DNA from: EA-27 sp964396265
GTDB lineage: Archaea > Thermoplasmatota > Thermoplasmata > RBG-16-68-12 > EA-27
Direction: 5' to 3'
DNA: 64,000 nt
Assembly (NCBI GenBank): GCA_964396265.1
Contig: CAYNEM010000011.1
Span: forward strand, 1-64,000
This document shows, in pieces, positions 48,021 to 57,026 of the stretch; position 1 is the first letter of the stretch; every line of letters begins with the position of its first letter. The notes under the pieces were generated by a model. It had not been told where the DNA came from. It did not search any database and was given only the letters and a program-made list of their open reading frames with translations. The position numbers were made by a program, and so were the translations under genes.

Positions 48021-48148
48021 GCAAGTTTCATCCCTGCGGCTGCGAGAATTGCTACTGCACGACGCCCGTCACGGTCAAGGTCTGCCTCCGCTGCCGGAAG
48101 GGAGACCACCCCGGGCCGCCGAGACCTCCGAAGAGGGAGATGAAGTGA
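48017..48148 (+). CDS. 43-aa Cys-rich micro-protein with CTG start
   Basis: SKFHPCGCENCYC...VCLRCRKG: six Cys. No ATG, GTG or TTG in frame; CTG 48017 overlaps the upstream TGA as CTGA, matching the ATGA/GTGA coupling of neighbouring genes. Confidence 0.45.
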   Translation: MSKFHPCGCENCYCTTPVTVKVCLRCRKGDHPGPPRPPKREMK

Positions 48149-48909
48149 CCGTCCCCCCCTGCTCCACCTGCTCCGCAGGTGTCGACCAGCCGTGCCTGAA
48201 CCTTCGGACCCACCGACCACTCGTGAGTCTCCATCGGCGGAGACAATGGGACGTCGGAGCGCGGGCGGTCAGGGAGGCGGAGCGGCGGCTGCGCGAGGGG
48301 CCGCCCGAAATCGCCGTTGCCATGCAGCGAATCGAGACACAGAATCACGTTCTCGACGAAGCGATTCGCCAATCGAATCTCAGGCTCGTCGACGCGGGTA
48401 TCTACCCGCGCAGCGGCGTCGAGGAGATGGTGGCTAACCGGGGAGTCCCCGTCGACATCGCCCCGTTTGTTCTCCAGCACGACACCTACAGCGCCACACT
48501 CCGCGAATCCATGCCCGGTGCCGAGACCTTCGTCTTCGCGTACTGCGTCCCGACGGGAATCACGCTCCGCTTCACCCCGGAGGCCCGTCACTACATCCAA
48601 GGCTGGCTCCTCGGATGCCAAATCCTGAGTCCCGACGGGAGCCTCCGCGACGAGGGGACGGCCAAACTCCAAGTCCTCGACGCGGTGGGGCAGCGCGTCG
48701 GCGTTTTCTGGGAGGGTCTCATCTCCGACTTCAACCTCTCCCAGCAGAAGGCGGAGCGGGGGGAGCCGCTGCGATACAACCGTGAGGTCACCGCCCGTCC
48801 CGGCGATACGGTCAAACTGTCGGTCACCACCCCGTCCGAGGCCGACCCTCTTCCGGTCAGCGGCATCCGGCTCTACCTCCTCTGCGACCGGCTCGTACAG
48901 AGGTACTGA
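48145..48909 (+). CDS. Possible structural protein, 254 aa
   Basis: N-terminal CSTCSAGVDQPC zinc-like motif and helix, then a beta-rich domain (AKLQVLDAVGQRVGVFWEGLI, ARPGDTVKLSVTTP...GIRLYLLCDRL) like a small jelly roll. May be a virion or accessory protein. Confidence 0.5.
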   Translation: MTVPPCSTCSAGVDQPCLNLRTHRPLVSLHRRRQWDVGARAVREAERRLREGPPEIAVAMQRIETQNHVLDEAIRQSNLRLVDAGIYPRSGVEEMVANRGVPVDIAPFVLQHDTYSATLRESMPGAETFVFAYCVPTGITLRFTPEARHYIQGWLLGCQILSPDGSLRDEGTAKLQVLDAVGQRVGVFWEGLISDFNLSQQKAERGEPLRYNREVTARPGDTVKLSVTTPSEADPLPVSGIRLYLLCDRLVQRY

Positions 48910-48910
48910 C

Positions 48911-49258
48911 ATGACTCCTCCACCGAATCTTCGGGGCATCGCCATCTCGACGGAAGAGGAGTTCCAACACTACGTCGAGGAGCATCTCAAGCCCGCCTTC
49001 GCGAAGAGTCACGGCCAGTTCGTTATGATTTTCGGCCCGAGGGACGAGGTCGAATCAATCATCGGTGGAGGTGCGGCCCTCCAAGAAATCGGTCGGTTCG
49101 TCGACTGGGTGGCGTCGACCGCCGACTTCGCCATCAAGAACTTCAAGCGGATGAACGGCGGGAAGGTGCCGGCGAACGGGGTCGGAAACCTCCTCGACGA
49201 CCTTCGCTACATCGTAGAGAAGGCGAGGGGGATTCAGAAGAAGTTCAAGGGGCGGTGA
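48911..49258 (+). CDS. Hypothetical protein, 115 aa
   Basis: Helix-strand pattern (FQHYVEEHLKPAFAKSHGQF, VMIFGPRDEVESII), basic C-terminus. No family seen. Confidence 0.55.
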   Translation: MTPPPNLRGIAISTEEEFQHYVEEHLKPAFAKSHGQFVMIFGPRDEVESIIGGGAALQEIGRFVDWVASTADFAIKNFKRMNGGKVPANGVGNLLDDLRYIVEKARGIQKKFKGR

Positions 49259-49259
49259 C

Positions 49260-49742
49260 ATGGGAATCGTCCACAATCTCGACGACAAGGCGGTCTGCGT
49301 GAAGTGCGACGCCGAGGTCGAGGTCCATCTCCAGTTCAAAGGGACGAGCGGCGACGAGAACCTCTCGGACATCCGAATCGAGCCTCACGACTGCCCAGAG
49401 AGCGAGGGCGGGCAGCGCCGGACGCTGTTGGAGAACATCGTCTCCCGGGTCCACCACCTCGCGCATCGCCCCTTCGGGAACCGGCCGAAGAAGTCGGCGC
49501 ACCTCGACGCAATTCTGAGCATCCACCAACTCCTCCACCGGGCGAACGAGGTTCTGACGCCGCCCATCGTCGCGGGAATGGAGCCGCACGTCGATACGAA
49601 CACGGAGTTCATCGCGGAGTTGCACGTCGTCCTCTCGGAGTACGCCAACGAGGACGACCGGAAGATGACCCCCGGCGCTCGGGCGTTCAAGGCCCGAATC
49701 GTCAAGACGCTCAAGCGGTGGGGGTGGGTCCGTGCCGAGTGA
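49260..49742 (+). CDS. Hypothetical helical protein, 160 aa
   Basis: Single CVKC near the start, His-rich helices (VHHLAHRPFG, SIHQLLHRANE). No family seen. Confidence 0.5.
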   Translation: MGIVHNLDDKAVCVKCDAEVEVHLQFKGTSGDENLSDIRIEPHDCPESEGGQRRTLLENIVSRVHHLAHRPFGNRPKKSAHLDAILSIHQLLHRANEVLTPPIVAGMEPHVDTNTEFIAELHVVLSEYANEDDRKMTPGARAFKARIVKTLKRWGWVRAE

Positions 49743-50013
49743 GGTCCAGCGGTGCGGCCACCCGGTCGCCTGCATCGTCTCCACGGGCGAGGGGACGAAC
49801 TACTGCGGATGGTGTGCCGAGACCTCGGTCCTCCGTAAGTCGCTCATCGCGGAGAGAGCGAAGCACCTCGTCGAGTCGGGGTTCTACGGCTCCTACGGCC
49901 GTCGGTGGACCGACCTCGACCTGAAGCGACAGGCCGCCATGCTTAAACGGGCCGAAGACGATTTGCGGGCTGAGCGTATCCTCGTTGATGGTCCTCGTTC
50001 CTCTCGGCGGTGA
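49732..50013 (+). CDS. Zinc-finger protein, 93 aa
   Basis: RCGHPVACIVSTGEGTNYCGWC then basic helices. Its start resembles PCGHP of the 44162 gene, pointing to a family of such proteins. Confidence 0.55.
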   Translation: MPSEVQRCGHPVACIVSTGEGTNYCGWCAETSVLRKSLIAERAKHLVESGFYGSYGRRWTDLDLKRQAAMLKRAEDDLRAERILVDGPRSSRR

Positions 50014-50022
50014 AATCGGTCT

Positions 50023-50379
50023 ATGGCTTCTGCGATTCCAGCGGGGGATGTTGCCCGGCCACTTCGCAACGGGGGTCGGAATGTGAATCGACCAATCCGT
50101 GCGTGGCAACCCCCGTCGACGACTTCCGCCTGCGCCGCGCACAAGGCGGGGTTCGTACCGCCCAAGGACGTTCCCGTACTCGACGCGGCGAGTATCGCGA
50201 AGACCGTCAATTCCTACTTCCCCGATTGGAAATATACCGAGCAGGATTGTTGCGTCGTTTGCCGAGCAGAGAAGTTGAAGCAGCAGTTTTCCGAGGTAGA
50301 CGCCCGCCTCGCGGCGCCTCCACAGCCGAGGAGACCGAGGTGGCGGGATGGATATTCTGATTCCTTGAAGGACGGGTGA
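50023..50379 (+). CDS. Hypothetical protein with CCVVC motif, 118 aa
   Basis: Basic, Pro-rich start; VNSYFPDWKYTEQDCCVVC then helix. A competing frame from 50010 is Cys-rich at its start, so the true start or a frameshift is unresolved. Confidence 0.45.
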   Translation: MASAIPAGDVARPLRNGGRNVNRPIRAWQPPSTTSACAAHKAGFVPPKDVPVLDAASIAKTVNSYFPDWKYTEQDCCVVCRAEKLKQQFSEVDARLAAPPQPRRPRWRDGYSDSLKDG

Positions 50380-50381
50380 CG

Positions 50382-50465
50382 ATGGGGCTTTTCTTCTCGG
50401 TAACTCTCGAAGATTGGTGGTTCAGGCTCCTCAAGTGGTGGAGAGACCGCAAGAGGAGGAAGTGA
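50382..50465 (+). CDS. 27-aa tryptophan-rich peptide
   Basis: MGLFFSVTLEDWWFRLLKWW then a basic tail: amphipathic with four Trp. Spaced 2 bp and 4 bp from its neighbours, which supports translation. Could act at the membrane. Confidence 0.45.
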   Translation: MGLFFSVTLEDWWFRLLKWWRDRKRRK

Positions 50466-50469
50466 TTGA

Positions 50470-51006
50470 ATGGCAGACCTTGTGGATATGCAGAGAGAGA
50501 TGCTTGGAAGAGGACTGAATCCGAACGCGCCGATTACGGGGGACGTCGCGAACCTCGTCATCGGGCTCGGGCGGTCGTGCGACTGCGACCATTGCGTCGG
50601 CCGGTCGGGACCGATTTCCCGTTGGACGGACGGCAAGGTGGCGCTCTTGGTGAAGGAGAAGCACCACCTCCTCGCGGCGCGGGAGACGTGGGAGTGCCGC
50701 GTCGCCATCGTCGACCAGAACTACGTCATCTGCGACCCGATGCGGAAGGTCACCGGGCAGCAGAAGAATCCGATGCGCCGGCCGCCGCCGTCGGTCATCC
50801 CCCTCGTCGTGGGAGCCATCGAGAAGAATCTTGAGGAGACGAAGCAGAAGACCGAGATGGCGCGGCAGGCGGTCGCGCAACTCGCCGGGCAACTGAAGGA
50901 GGCCGAAGAGCGGTTCGACTCCTCGCTCCAAGAGTCCCGCGACCTCGAAGAGTTCCTCGACTTCCTGCGGGGCGACGTACCCGACAGCGAACTCGTTTCA
51001 GAGTGA
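50470..51006 (+). CDS. Coiled-coil protein with Cys/His site, 178 aa
   Basis: CDCDHC followed by alpha/beta residues, then a long coiled coil (EKNLEETKQKTEMARQAVAQ) from about 115. Last gene of the plus cluster; overlaps the convergent gene by 9 bp. Confidence 0.55.
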   Translation: MADLVDMQREMLGRGLNPNAPITGDVANLVIGLGRSCDCDHCVGRSGPISRWTDGKVALLVKEKHHLLAARETWECRVAIVDQNYVICDPMRKVTGQQKNPMRRPPPSVIPLVVGAIEKNLEETKQKTEMARQAVAQLAGQLKEAEERFDSSLQESRDLEEFLDFLRGDVPDSELVSE

Positions 51007-51171
51007 GAACGCCCTGTTTAACAGAGCAACGAGGCGGGGTTCGTCTGCATCGGTCAACTCCGCCTCCCTCTTCCCCAGACGCTTCGCGCCTGCTTGGACA
51101 CCCATGCGGGCGAAGAGTTCCCCGACCAGCGGGGTGTAGCGCCTGACCAGCCTCTCGGCGACGGGGTTCAC
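50998..51171 (-). CDS. 57-aa hypothetical protein
   Basis: Helical, basic (VRRYTPLVGELFARMGVQAG). GTG overlaps the upstream TGA. Contains a dispersed palindrome at its end (51014). Confidence 0.45.
   Translation of the reverse strand: MNPVAERLVRRYTPLVGELFARMGVQAGAKRLGKREAELTDADEPRLVALLNRAFSL
51014..51024. repeat. Dispersed palindrome, CTGTTTAACAG
   Basis: Exact copy inside the last gene of the minus cluster, near the convergence point. Confidence 0.85.
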
Positions 51172-51581
51172 GGGGAGGCTTCGGCTGCGGGGGTAGATGA
51201 GTTCGCCGACGACTGGGCCAGCCACGCGAGCGCTCGGGCCTCGTCATGGCTGAACCCGTAGGACGACTGGAGGACATCACGGGCCACCTCGTCTGAGAGC
51301 CCACCGATGCTGTCGCGAACGGCGCTGGCCGTCCGGACGACCTCGTGGTGCGGCATGGTCGGCCGGAACTTCGCAATCTCGTTGACGAGGGCGTTCACAG
51401 GATTCAACTCGTAAGCGATGACCTCGGCCGTGGGGAACTTGCGCTTCTTCCCCTTGACGCGGACGTGGAGGTGTTCCCCGTGGGGCTTGGTGACGGTGCC
51501 GAGACCCTTGGGGGTGAGGACGGTGTCGCCCTTCTGCCACTCCCAGACGTTCGCCCTCTTTCGCGGGCGTCGGCTCGGCAC
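51168..51581 (-). CDS. SH3/KOW-like plus helical domain protein, 137 aa
   Basis: WQKGDTVLTPKGLGTVTK...VRVKGKKRKFPTAEVI is a KOW/Tudor-type barrel, followed by helices (VARDVLQSSYGFSHDEARAL). GTG 51581 lies just after the CFI-box gene stop. Confidence 0.55.
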   Translation of the reverse strand: MPSRRPRKRANVWEWQKGDTVLTPKGLGTVTKPHGEHLHVRVKGKKRKFPTAEVIAYELNPVNALVNEIAKFRPTMPHHEVVRTASAVRDSIGGLSDEVARDVLQSSYGFSHDEARALAWLAQSSANSSTPAAEASP

Positions 51582-51585
51582 GTCG

Positions 51586-52224
51586 TCACCCGAACCGCTC
51601 GACGAGCGGCCGGAGCAGGCTGCGGACGAACGCCCGGAGCCGCTCGGACCGGGCGACGAGTTCCGCGACAGGCGGGCTGAAGGTGTAGTAGAGGTCCGTG
51701 AAGAGTTGCCCCGGGAGGTTGGTGAGGAGCCGCTCATCCCGGAACCGTCGCAGGGTCTCGACCTCGGCCGTGAGAGGGGAACCGTAGGCAGCGGTCGCGA
51801 TGAAGCAGCCGGCCTTGCGCTCGGCGAGTTCTTCGATGACGTACCGCTGATTTGGTGTCCACGAACCGACGAAGAACTTGGACACTCGTGGGTCGTCTTT
51901 CGGAACCCACTCGAAGATGGCGTCGTCGGGGAGTTTCTGGAGTTGACTTTCGATGTTTGTCACGACGTCTTGGGGGGTTGCGAACCGGTCTCGACTCACC
52001 GCGTTCGGGGTCTCGGAAGGGATGGTGGCGGGTAACGACCCCCTCTGGGCGAGGACCATCGGGGCGAACCACACATCCGAGAGTTTCACCCACCCCTTCG
52101 TCGTCGTCAGCCCTTCGATGCGTCCTTTGTAGACTCTCGGAACCCCCCGGACGGCGGCGGCCCCGATACCGTAGTCGGGCTCGTCGCCGCTGACGAAGTT
52201 TTCGAGGAGTGTGTTGGGGGGCAT
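51586..52224 (-). CDS. CFI-box C-terminal domain protein, 212 aa
   Basis: GCFIATAAYGSP at about 141-152 starts a conserved C-terminal domain (ETLRRFRDERLL...LYYTFSPPVAELVAR...RLRAFVRSLLRPL) seen in archaeal and bacterial CFI-box proteins; role unknown. N-terminus LLENFVSGDEPDYG is shared with the next gene, so they are paralogues. Confidence 0.75.
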   Translation of the reverse strand: MPPNTLLENFVSGDEPDYGIGAAAVRGVPRVYKGRIEGLTTTKGWVKLSDVWFAPMVLAQRGSLPATIPSETPNAVSRDRFATPQDVVTNIESQLQKLPDDAIFEWVPKDDPRVSKFFVGSWTPNQRYVIEELAERKAGCFIATAAYGSPLTAEVETLRRFRDERLLTNLPGQLFTDLYYTFSPPVAELVARSERLRAFVRSLLRPLVERFG

Positions 52225-52227
52225 GGG

Positions 52228-53391
52228 TCACGGTTGGAAGTGCTGGACGAGCGGGTTCAGGAGTCGGCGGACGACGGCGCGGAGACGCCTCGACCGAGCG
52301 ACCATCTCGGCGACCGGGGGGCTCACCGCGTAGTAGACGTCGGTGAGGAACCGCCCGACCGGGTTCGGGATGAGTCGCTCGTCCCGGAAGTCCCGGAGGG
52401 CCTCGACTTCGGCCATGAACGGCGAGCCGTAGGCTGCCGTGGCGATGAAGCACCCCAGTTTCCCCTTTAGGGGCTGTAAAACAGAGGTAGAATCGGCGTC
52501 CTCGGCCGGGGGCTGTTCCGCAGCGGCGGCTTCCTCGGCCTCCGCCTGAGCCAGTTCTGCCTGTGCCTGCTCCAGTTCGGCATCGACTTGGGCGGCATCC
52601 CGCTGGGCTTCGCCAGCCTTGACCTGCGCCGCCCGAGCCTCGCCCGCCGCTTCTTGGGCCACCACAGCCTTCCGCTCAGCCTGCGCCACCGCAGCACCCG
52701 CGCCGGGGTCTCCAGTAGCGACCTTCGCTTGGGCCTCCTGCTGCGCTTGCTGGGCCTTTCGAGCGGCGTCCATCGCTTTCTGGGCCGCCTCCTCCGCCGC
52801 CCGGTTCTTCGCGGCGGCCTCCCGGAGCGCCGACGCCCGAAGCATCTGCTTCCGCTTCTCCTCCTTCTGCGCCCGCTTACGCGCCTCCTCGGCCTCCTTC
52901 GCGGTTGGGATACGGACGCCCGGGAGTCCCCACATCGGGGGCCTCTTGGCCCCCGGCTTTGGGGGCGGAGGGGGCGGCGCGGCTCCGGCGACCTGCCCGG
53001 CGTGGACCTCTCGTCCGATACTCGTCAGCACCGACGGGTGAGGCATCCCCAGCAGGACGCGGGGGTCGGTCTTCGCGACGAATGTGTAGGAACCGGGGTA
53101 GGCGTTACTCCGGAGACGCGACAGGAGGACTGCCAGCGCCCCACCCGGACCGCCGACGACCTCGGTCTTCTTGACTACCCAGACGATTGCCCTGCCCGTC
53201 TGGTTCTGGATGACGGGGATGACCCACAGTCCGACAGGCGGCGACTTCGGCGCCTTCGGCGTGGCGGTCAGCAGGGTTCCCTCGTAGACGCGAGCGGTCC
53301 CCGCGACGAGCGTGCCGCTGACTCCGTAGGCGTTGCCGTTCTGGGCGTCGTAGGTCGGCTCGTCGTCCCCGATGAAGTTTTCAAGCACCAT
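52228..53391 (-). CDS. CFI-box C-terminal domain protein with Ala-rich coiled coil, 387 aa
   Basis: VLENFIGDDEPTYD start and CFIATAAYGSP C-terminal domain as in its neighbour, but with an inserted Ala/Glu/Gln coiled coil (about 175-300) and Pro-rich PPPPPPKPGAKRPP before it. An elongated, possibly fibre-like protein. One palindrome lies at the insert/CFI boundary. Confidence 0.75.
   Translation of the reverse strand: MVLENFIGDDEPTYDAQNGNAYGVSGTLVAGTARVYEGTLLTATPKAPKSPPVGLWVIPVIQNQTGRAIVWVVKKTEVVGGPGGALAVLLSRLRSNAYPGSYTFVAKTDPRVLLGMPHPSVLTSIGREVHAGQVAGAAPPPPPPKPGAKRPPMWGLPGVRIPTAKEAEEARKRAQKEEKRKQMLRASALREAAAKNRAAEEAAQKAMDAARKAQQAQQEAQAKVATGDPGAGAAVAQAERKAVVAQEAAGEARAAQVKAGEAQRDAAQVDAELEQAQAELAQAEAEEAAAAEQPPAEDADSTSVLQPLKGKLGCFIATAAYGSPFMAEVEALRDFRDERLIPNPVGRFLTDVYYAVSPPVAEMVARSRRLRAVVRRLLNPLVQHFQP
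52474..52484. repeat. Dispersed palindrome, CTGTAAAACAG
   Basis: Exact copy in the larger CFI-box gene. Confidence 0.85.
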
Positions 53392-53392
53392 G

Positions 53393-54157
53393 TCAAACCC
53401 TCACGTAACCCATTCTGTACGCCGCGTCGAACCCGTGGTCGGTGGGGTCGATGTCGCCGTGGTAGGGCGCAACGACCTCTTTCGCGTCGATGAGACGCTC
53501 GAACTCCTTGACCGACCCGTGGGGGTTGACGGCGACGGCGAGTTTGACCCCGCCCGTCTTGGCGTGGTACGGGATGCCGAACCAAGGCGTGAACGAGTAG
53601 CCGGTGATGAGGTTGTCGAGGCGCCAGACGACGTAGGGCTCGCCTTGGCCGATACCCCGGGCCTTCCGCTTCTTCTTCCCCCGGATGAGCCGACCGAGGC
53701 CCCGGATGAGGCCGCCGTTGGCCGCCCCACGGACGAACTGGCCGCCGCCACCGGGCAGGCCGTACTCCTGCCTCCCCGTCATGCGGAAGCGAACCTCGGG
53801 GCTGGAAGGAGTCTCCTGCTCCTCGATTTTCTTGATGAACTGCTCCTCCTCGTACTCCTTGTAGAGCGCGATGGGGACGCGAGTCATCCGCTTGCCCCAC
53901 GGGTCGACCGCCTCGTAGCCGAGACTGATGGGGTCGCCGATGGTGAGGCCGACGCCGCCGGCGCCCATGCCTCGCGAGACCAAGACGGGGACGTTCCCGA
54001 CAATCTTGTAGGTCGACATCGACAGCGGACTGACGAGAAGCGACTCCCCCTCCCGTTCGGTGAGAATGGCCTTCATCTCCTCCGCTCGCTCGCGGCGACC
54101 GGCGCGGAGTTTCTCGGAGAGACCCTTCAACTTGCTGAGGATGGACGCAGTAGACAC
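53393..54157 (-). CDS. Putative virion-associated protein, 254 aa
   Basis: Charged coiled-coil start (SKLKGLSEKLRAGRRERAEEM), beta-rich middle, a Gly-rich/basic stretch (GGGGQFVRGAANGGLIRGLG...KKKRKARG) and a C-terminal domain with GYSFTPWFGIPYHAKT. One base between it and the next start. Unrecognised. Confidence 0.5.
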   Translation of the reverse strand: MSTASILSKLKGLSEKLRAGRRERAEEMKAILTEREGESLLVSPLSMSTYKIVGNVPVLVSRGMGAGGVGLTIGDPISLGYEAVDPWGKRMTRVPIALYKEYEEEQFIKKIEEQETPSSPEVRFRMTGRQEYGLPGGGGQFVRGAANGGLIRGLGRLIRGKKKRKARGIGQGEPYVVWRLDNLITGYSFTPWFGIPYHAKTGGVKLAVAVNPHGSVKEFERLIDAKEVVAPYHGDIDPTDHGFDAAYRMGYVRV

Positions 54158-54170
54158 TCGGCGGCCCCCA

Positions 54171-56264
54171 TCAGACGAACCCCGAGACTTCTGGCCGGTA
54201 GTTCCCGAGACCGGCGACGAGACGCGGGGTGGGGCGTGGAGCGTATCCCCGCTCCGCGCACTCCCTGTCCGTCAGGCCGGGTGGGCACGGAGGCTGAACG
54301 CCGTAGTCCCAGTCGTAGGGGTAGCCCCACGGGTAGGGTCCGAACCCGCCACGGAAGCGACCACGGTGTCCGCGACCGTGGTGTGGACGCCGACCGATGT
54401 TCCCGAGACCGAGCATGGCGAGGAGCCCGCCCTTCTTCTCGGTGGGTGGGGCGGAGGCGGAGGGGGCGGAGACCGCCGCGCCTGCCTGCCCGAGCCGCTG
54501 CTCGATGGTGTCGAAGCGGACTCCGGTGTCCTTGACGAACGAGTCGTAGCGGTCCTGAAGGTCTTTGAACCGCTTGACCTGACCTTCGAGGACGCCGATG
54601 GTGTCGGTGACCTTCGCGAGCAGGTCGTTGTACCGCTTGTTGAAATCCGCCGTGGCGTCCTTCACCGCCTTGTCGAAGTCCGCCCGGACCTTCTCGACGG
54701 CTTTGTCGAAGTCCTTGCGAGCGGTCTCGATGAGTTTTTGGGTGTCCTTCACGACGCCGTCAATGAGTTTCTGGACATCCTTCTGGACGCCAGCGACGAC
54801 GGCTTTCGCGGCGGCGATTGCGTCGTCGACCGTCTTCTTCAACTGGGCTGCGAGGTGCGGCCCAAGTTTGTTCATGTTGCTGGTGAGCCACGTCACGAAG
54901 GCGTTGATGCCGTCGGCGACATACTTCCCGAACTCCTGTGCGTCGGCGATGATGGCCGCGATGAGGGCGTTGATGAAGCCGACGACCGCCTTCTGGATGG
55001 CGTCGACGTCGTCGCGGATGGCGCTGCCCAAGTCGCCGACGAACTTCTTGGTGTTGTTGATGAGCGCCATCGCGTAGGCTTGGGCCTCCTTCCCTGCGGT
55101 CTCGATGGACTTGTAGCCGAGATTAAGAAGCACCTTCGCGTAGTTGAGGGCCCGGGCGGGGAGGTCCGTGATGACGTCGACCGCTGCCTGCCCCGTCATC
55201 TTCAGCGAGGTGAACGAATCGTTGACAATCCCCATCGCCGCCTCCATCGTCAGATGGTTCACGGTCGTTGCGGCGTTCCCCATCCTCCACAACTTGAGGA
55301 GGTTCGTGAAGATTCCGAGCGGTTCGTCCTTCACGGTGTAGGCCGAATTGATTTTGCCGAGTGCCTTGGCGAGCGCGATGACGAAGTTCGGGTCGGTGAG
55401 GTCGGCGGCTCCACGATAGTCCTTCGCCGGGGTGAAGACCTGCTGGAGCGGCGTTCCGGGGATGCCCGTGGGCGCGTAACCCTCCTTCCACCCGAAGTTC
55501 CAGCCGGGACTCTTGCTCGTGATTTGTGAAACGGACGCCGTCAAGAGGTCGAGACCTTGCTTGAGACGGTTCTGCATCTTCGGGTCGAGACCGAACGGCT
55601 GGATGTCCTTGGGGATGGTCGGCCACACGGGGTCCGGCGGGAGCGCGAGACCCTTGGCGAGAACGCCGGCGGTCTTCGCGAAGCCCGGGAGTGCGGGTGG
55701 TGCCGCGAGGAGCGCCCGGGTCCGCGAGAACGGGTCGATGGGCGGCTGCGTGAACGTGGTGAACTGGAACCCGAGGACGTTCGGGCCCGCCTCGGACTGG
55801 CCGCCGACCGCCGCGCCGATGAGTTCGGGCGGGCCGCGCCACCCGCCGCCCTGCCCGACGCCGTGCGGCATCTCGTAGTGGCGGATGAGGAACGGGACTT
55901 CGCTGGTCGGGTCTTTGAAGAGGTCGTCTTCCATCTCCGCGCCGGAAATCATGTCGTGGAAGAGGGGGTTGCTCTCGGGGTTCGGCATCCTCGGCGAGTA
56001 TTCCTCGGCGGTGTGATGGACCTTCGCGAGTCGGTCCTCGAACCCGTAGAATCCCCACGCGCCTTCGACCTGCGGCGGCGGGACGGACGGCACCCCATCC
56101 TCACCGGACTCCATCTCCGCTCGTGCCCATTCGGCCTCTTCGAGCGCCTTGGTCTCGGGGTTGATGTCCGTGAGTTCGAGAGCGTGGTCCGCGTCGCGGA
56201 TGTACCGCTTCTGGACGAGAACGAGACCGCCGTCCGGTTCCGGGGTCTGGCTGAAGATGGACAT
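54171..56264 (-). CDS. Long amphipathic-helix protein, tape-measure-like, 697 aa
   Basis: Globular N-terminal 280 residues; about 290-590 is continuous helix with regular 11/22-type repeats (KKTVDDAIAAAKAVVAGVQK, KDFDKAVEKVRADFDKAVKD), as in tape-measure or apolipoprotein-like proteins; C-terminal Gly/Arg/His/Tyr-rich segment (GRRPHHGRGHRGRFRGG). No transmembrane segment is obvious. Virion role is inferred from neighbours. Confidence 0.5.
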   Translation of the reverse strand: MSIFSQTPEPDGGLVLVQKRYIRDADHALELTDINPETKALEEAEWARAEMESGEDGVPSVPPPQVEGAWGFYGFEDRLAKVHHTAEEYSPRMPNPESNPLFHDMISGAEMEDDLFKDPTSEVPFLIRHYEMPHGVGQGGGWRGPPELIGAAVGGQSEAGPNVLGFQFTTFTQPPIDPFSRTRALLAAPPALPGFAKTAGVLAKGLALPPDPVWPTIPKDIQPFGLDPKMQNRLKQGLDLLTASVSQITSKSPGWNFGWKEGYAPTGIPGTPLQQVFTPAKDYRGAADLTDPNFVIALAKALGKINSAYTVKDEPLGIFTNLLKLWRMGNAATTVNHLTMEAAMGIVNDSFTSLKMTGQAAVDVITDLPARALNYAKVLLNLGYKSIETAGKEAQAYAMALINNTKKFVGDLGSAIRDDVDAIQKAVVGFINALIAAIIADAQEFGKYVADGINAFVTWLTSNMNKLGPHLAAQLKKTVDDAIAAAKAVVAGVQKDVQKLIDGVVKDTQKLIETARKDFDKAVEKVRADFDKAVKDATADFNKRYNDLLAKVTDTIGVLEGQVKRFKDLQDRYDSFVKDTGVRFDTIEQRLGQAGAAVSAPSASAPPTEKKGGLLAMLGLGNIGRRPHHGRGHRGRFRGGFGPYPWGYPYDWDYGVQPPCPPGLTDRECAERGYAPRPTPRLVAGLGNYRPEVSGFV

Positions 56265-56267
56265 GAT

Positions 56268-56561
56268 TCACCTGCGACGACGGGGGTTCTTCTGGCGAGG
56301 GCGGGGCGCCGTCTGGTGGATTTCGACGGACTCGCCATCGGGCTGAATCTCGACGACCTTGATGGTCACGGTCCTCACGATTCCGCGACCCGTGTCGTGG
56401 GTGCCCGCGTACATCTTCGCCCACTTCTCCGCGACGTCCTTGGAGCGGTGCGCCGTGATGACGTAACTCGTCGAAGCGCGTCTGGTGAACAGGCGGAGTT
56501 GCCTCTCGCCACGCTTCTTGTAAGCGTGTTCGCCAATGGTCAGCCACACCGTCGCGTTCAC
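56268..56561 (-). CDS. Hypothetical beta-rich protein, 97 aa
   Basis: VWLTIGEHAYKKRGERQLRLF... with alternating strands; basic C-terminus RQKNPRRRR. May bind nucleic acid or membrane. Confidence 0.5.
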   Translation of the reverse strand: MNATVWLTIGEHAYKKRGERQLRLFTRRASTSYVITAHRSKDVAEKWAKMYAGTHDTGRGIVRTVTIKVVEIQPDGESVEIHQTAPRPRQKNPRRRR

Positions 56562-56594
56562 CTCCGGGGGTTGGGTTCGGGTTCGGTCCTCGTT

Positions 56595-57026
56595 CTACTG
56601 GCCGGGCGGGAGCAAGCCGAGCGACCGGAGGTGCTTCCGCTGCGCCTCCTTCTGGGGGTCGTTGATGCTGAAGACGGGCTCCGGCGGCGGGGCGGGAGCG
56701 GTCTTCTTGCTGTCCTTCTTCTCGTCCTTCTCGTCCTTCTTGTCGTCGGATGCGGGCATGGGTGAGTCCTCCTCGTCGTCTTCGTCGTCCTCGTCCTCCT
56801 CGTCCTCGGACTCGTCGTCGGGCTCCTTCTTGGAGTCCTCCTCCTCGTCCTCGTAGGGGTAGAAGTCGGGGTTGACGTTGAGGATGGCCTTGGCTATGTC
56901 CGGCTTCGACTGGCTCGCCGTCAGCGCGACCCCGAGTTCCTTCGCGAACTCGCTGAGGTCTTCGCGGCTGAAGTCGCTAACCAGTTCCTTTACCGACGCC
57001 TTTTTCTTTCCCGCCAAATGGCTCAT
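56595..57026 (-). CDS. Acidic disordered protein with SAP-like N-terminus, 143 aa
   Basis: Residues 5-45 (KKKASVKELVSDFSREDLSEFAKELG then SQSKPDIAKAIL) resemble a SAP/HeH two-helix DNA-binding motif, followed by a D/E-rich then K-rich tail. ATG 57026 is chosen because the upstream frame is a shadow. Confidence 0.5.
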   Translation of the reverse strand: MSHLAGKKKASVKELVSDFSREDLSEFAKELGVALTASQSKPDIAKAILNVNPDFYPYEDEEEDSKKEPDDESEDEEDEDDEDDEEDSPMPASDDKKDEKDEKKDSKKTAPAPPPEPVFSINDPQKEAQRKHLRSLGLLPPGQ

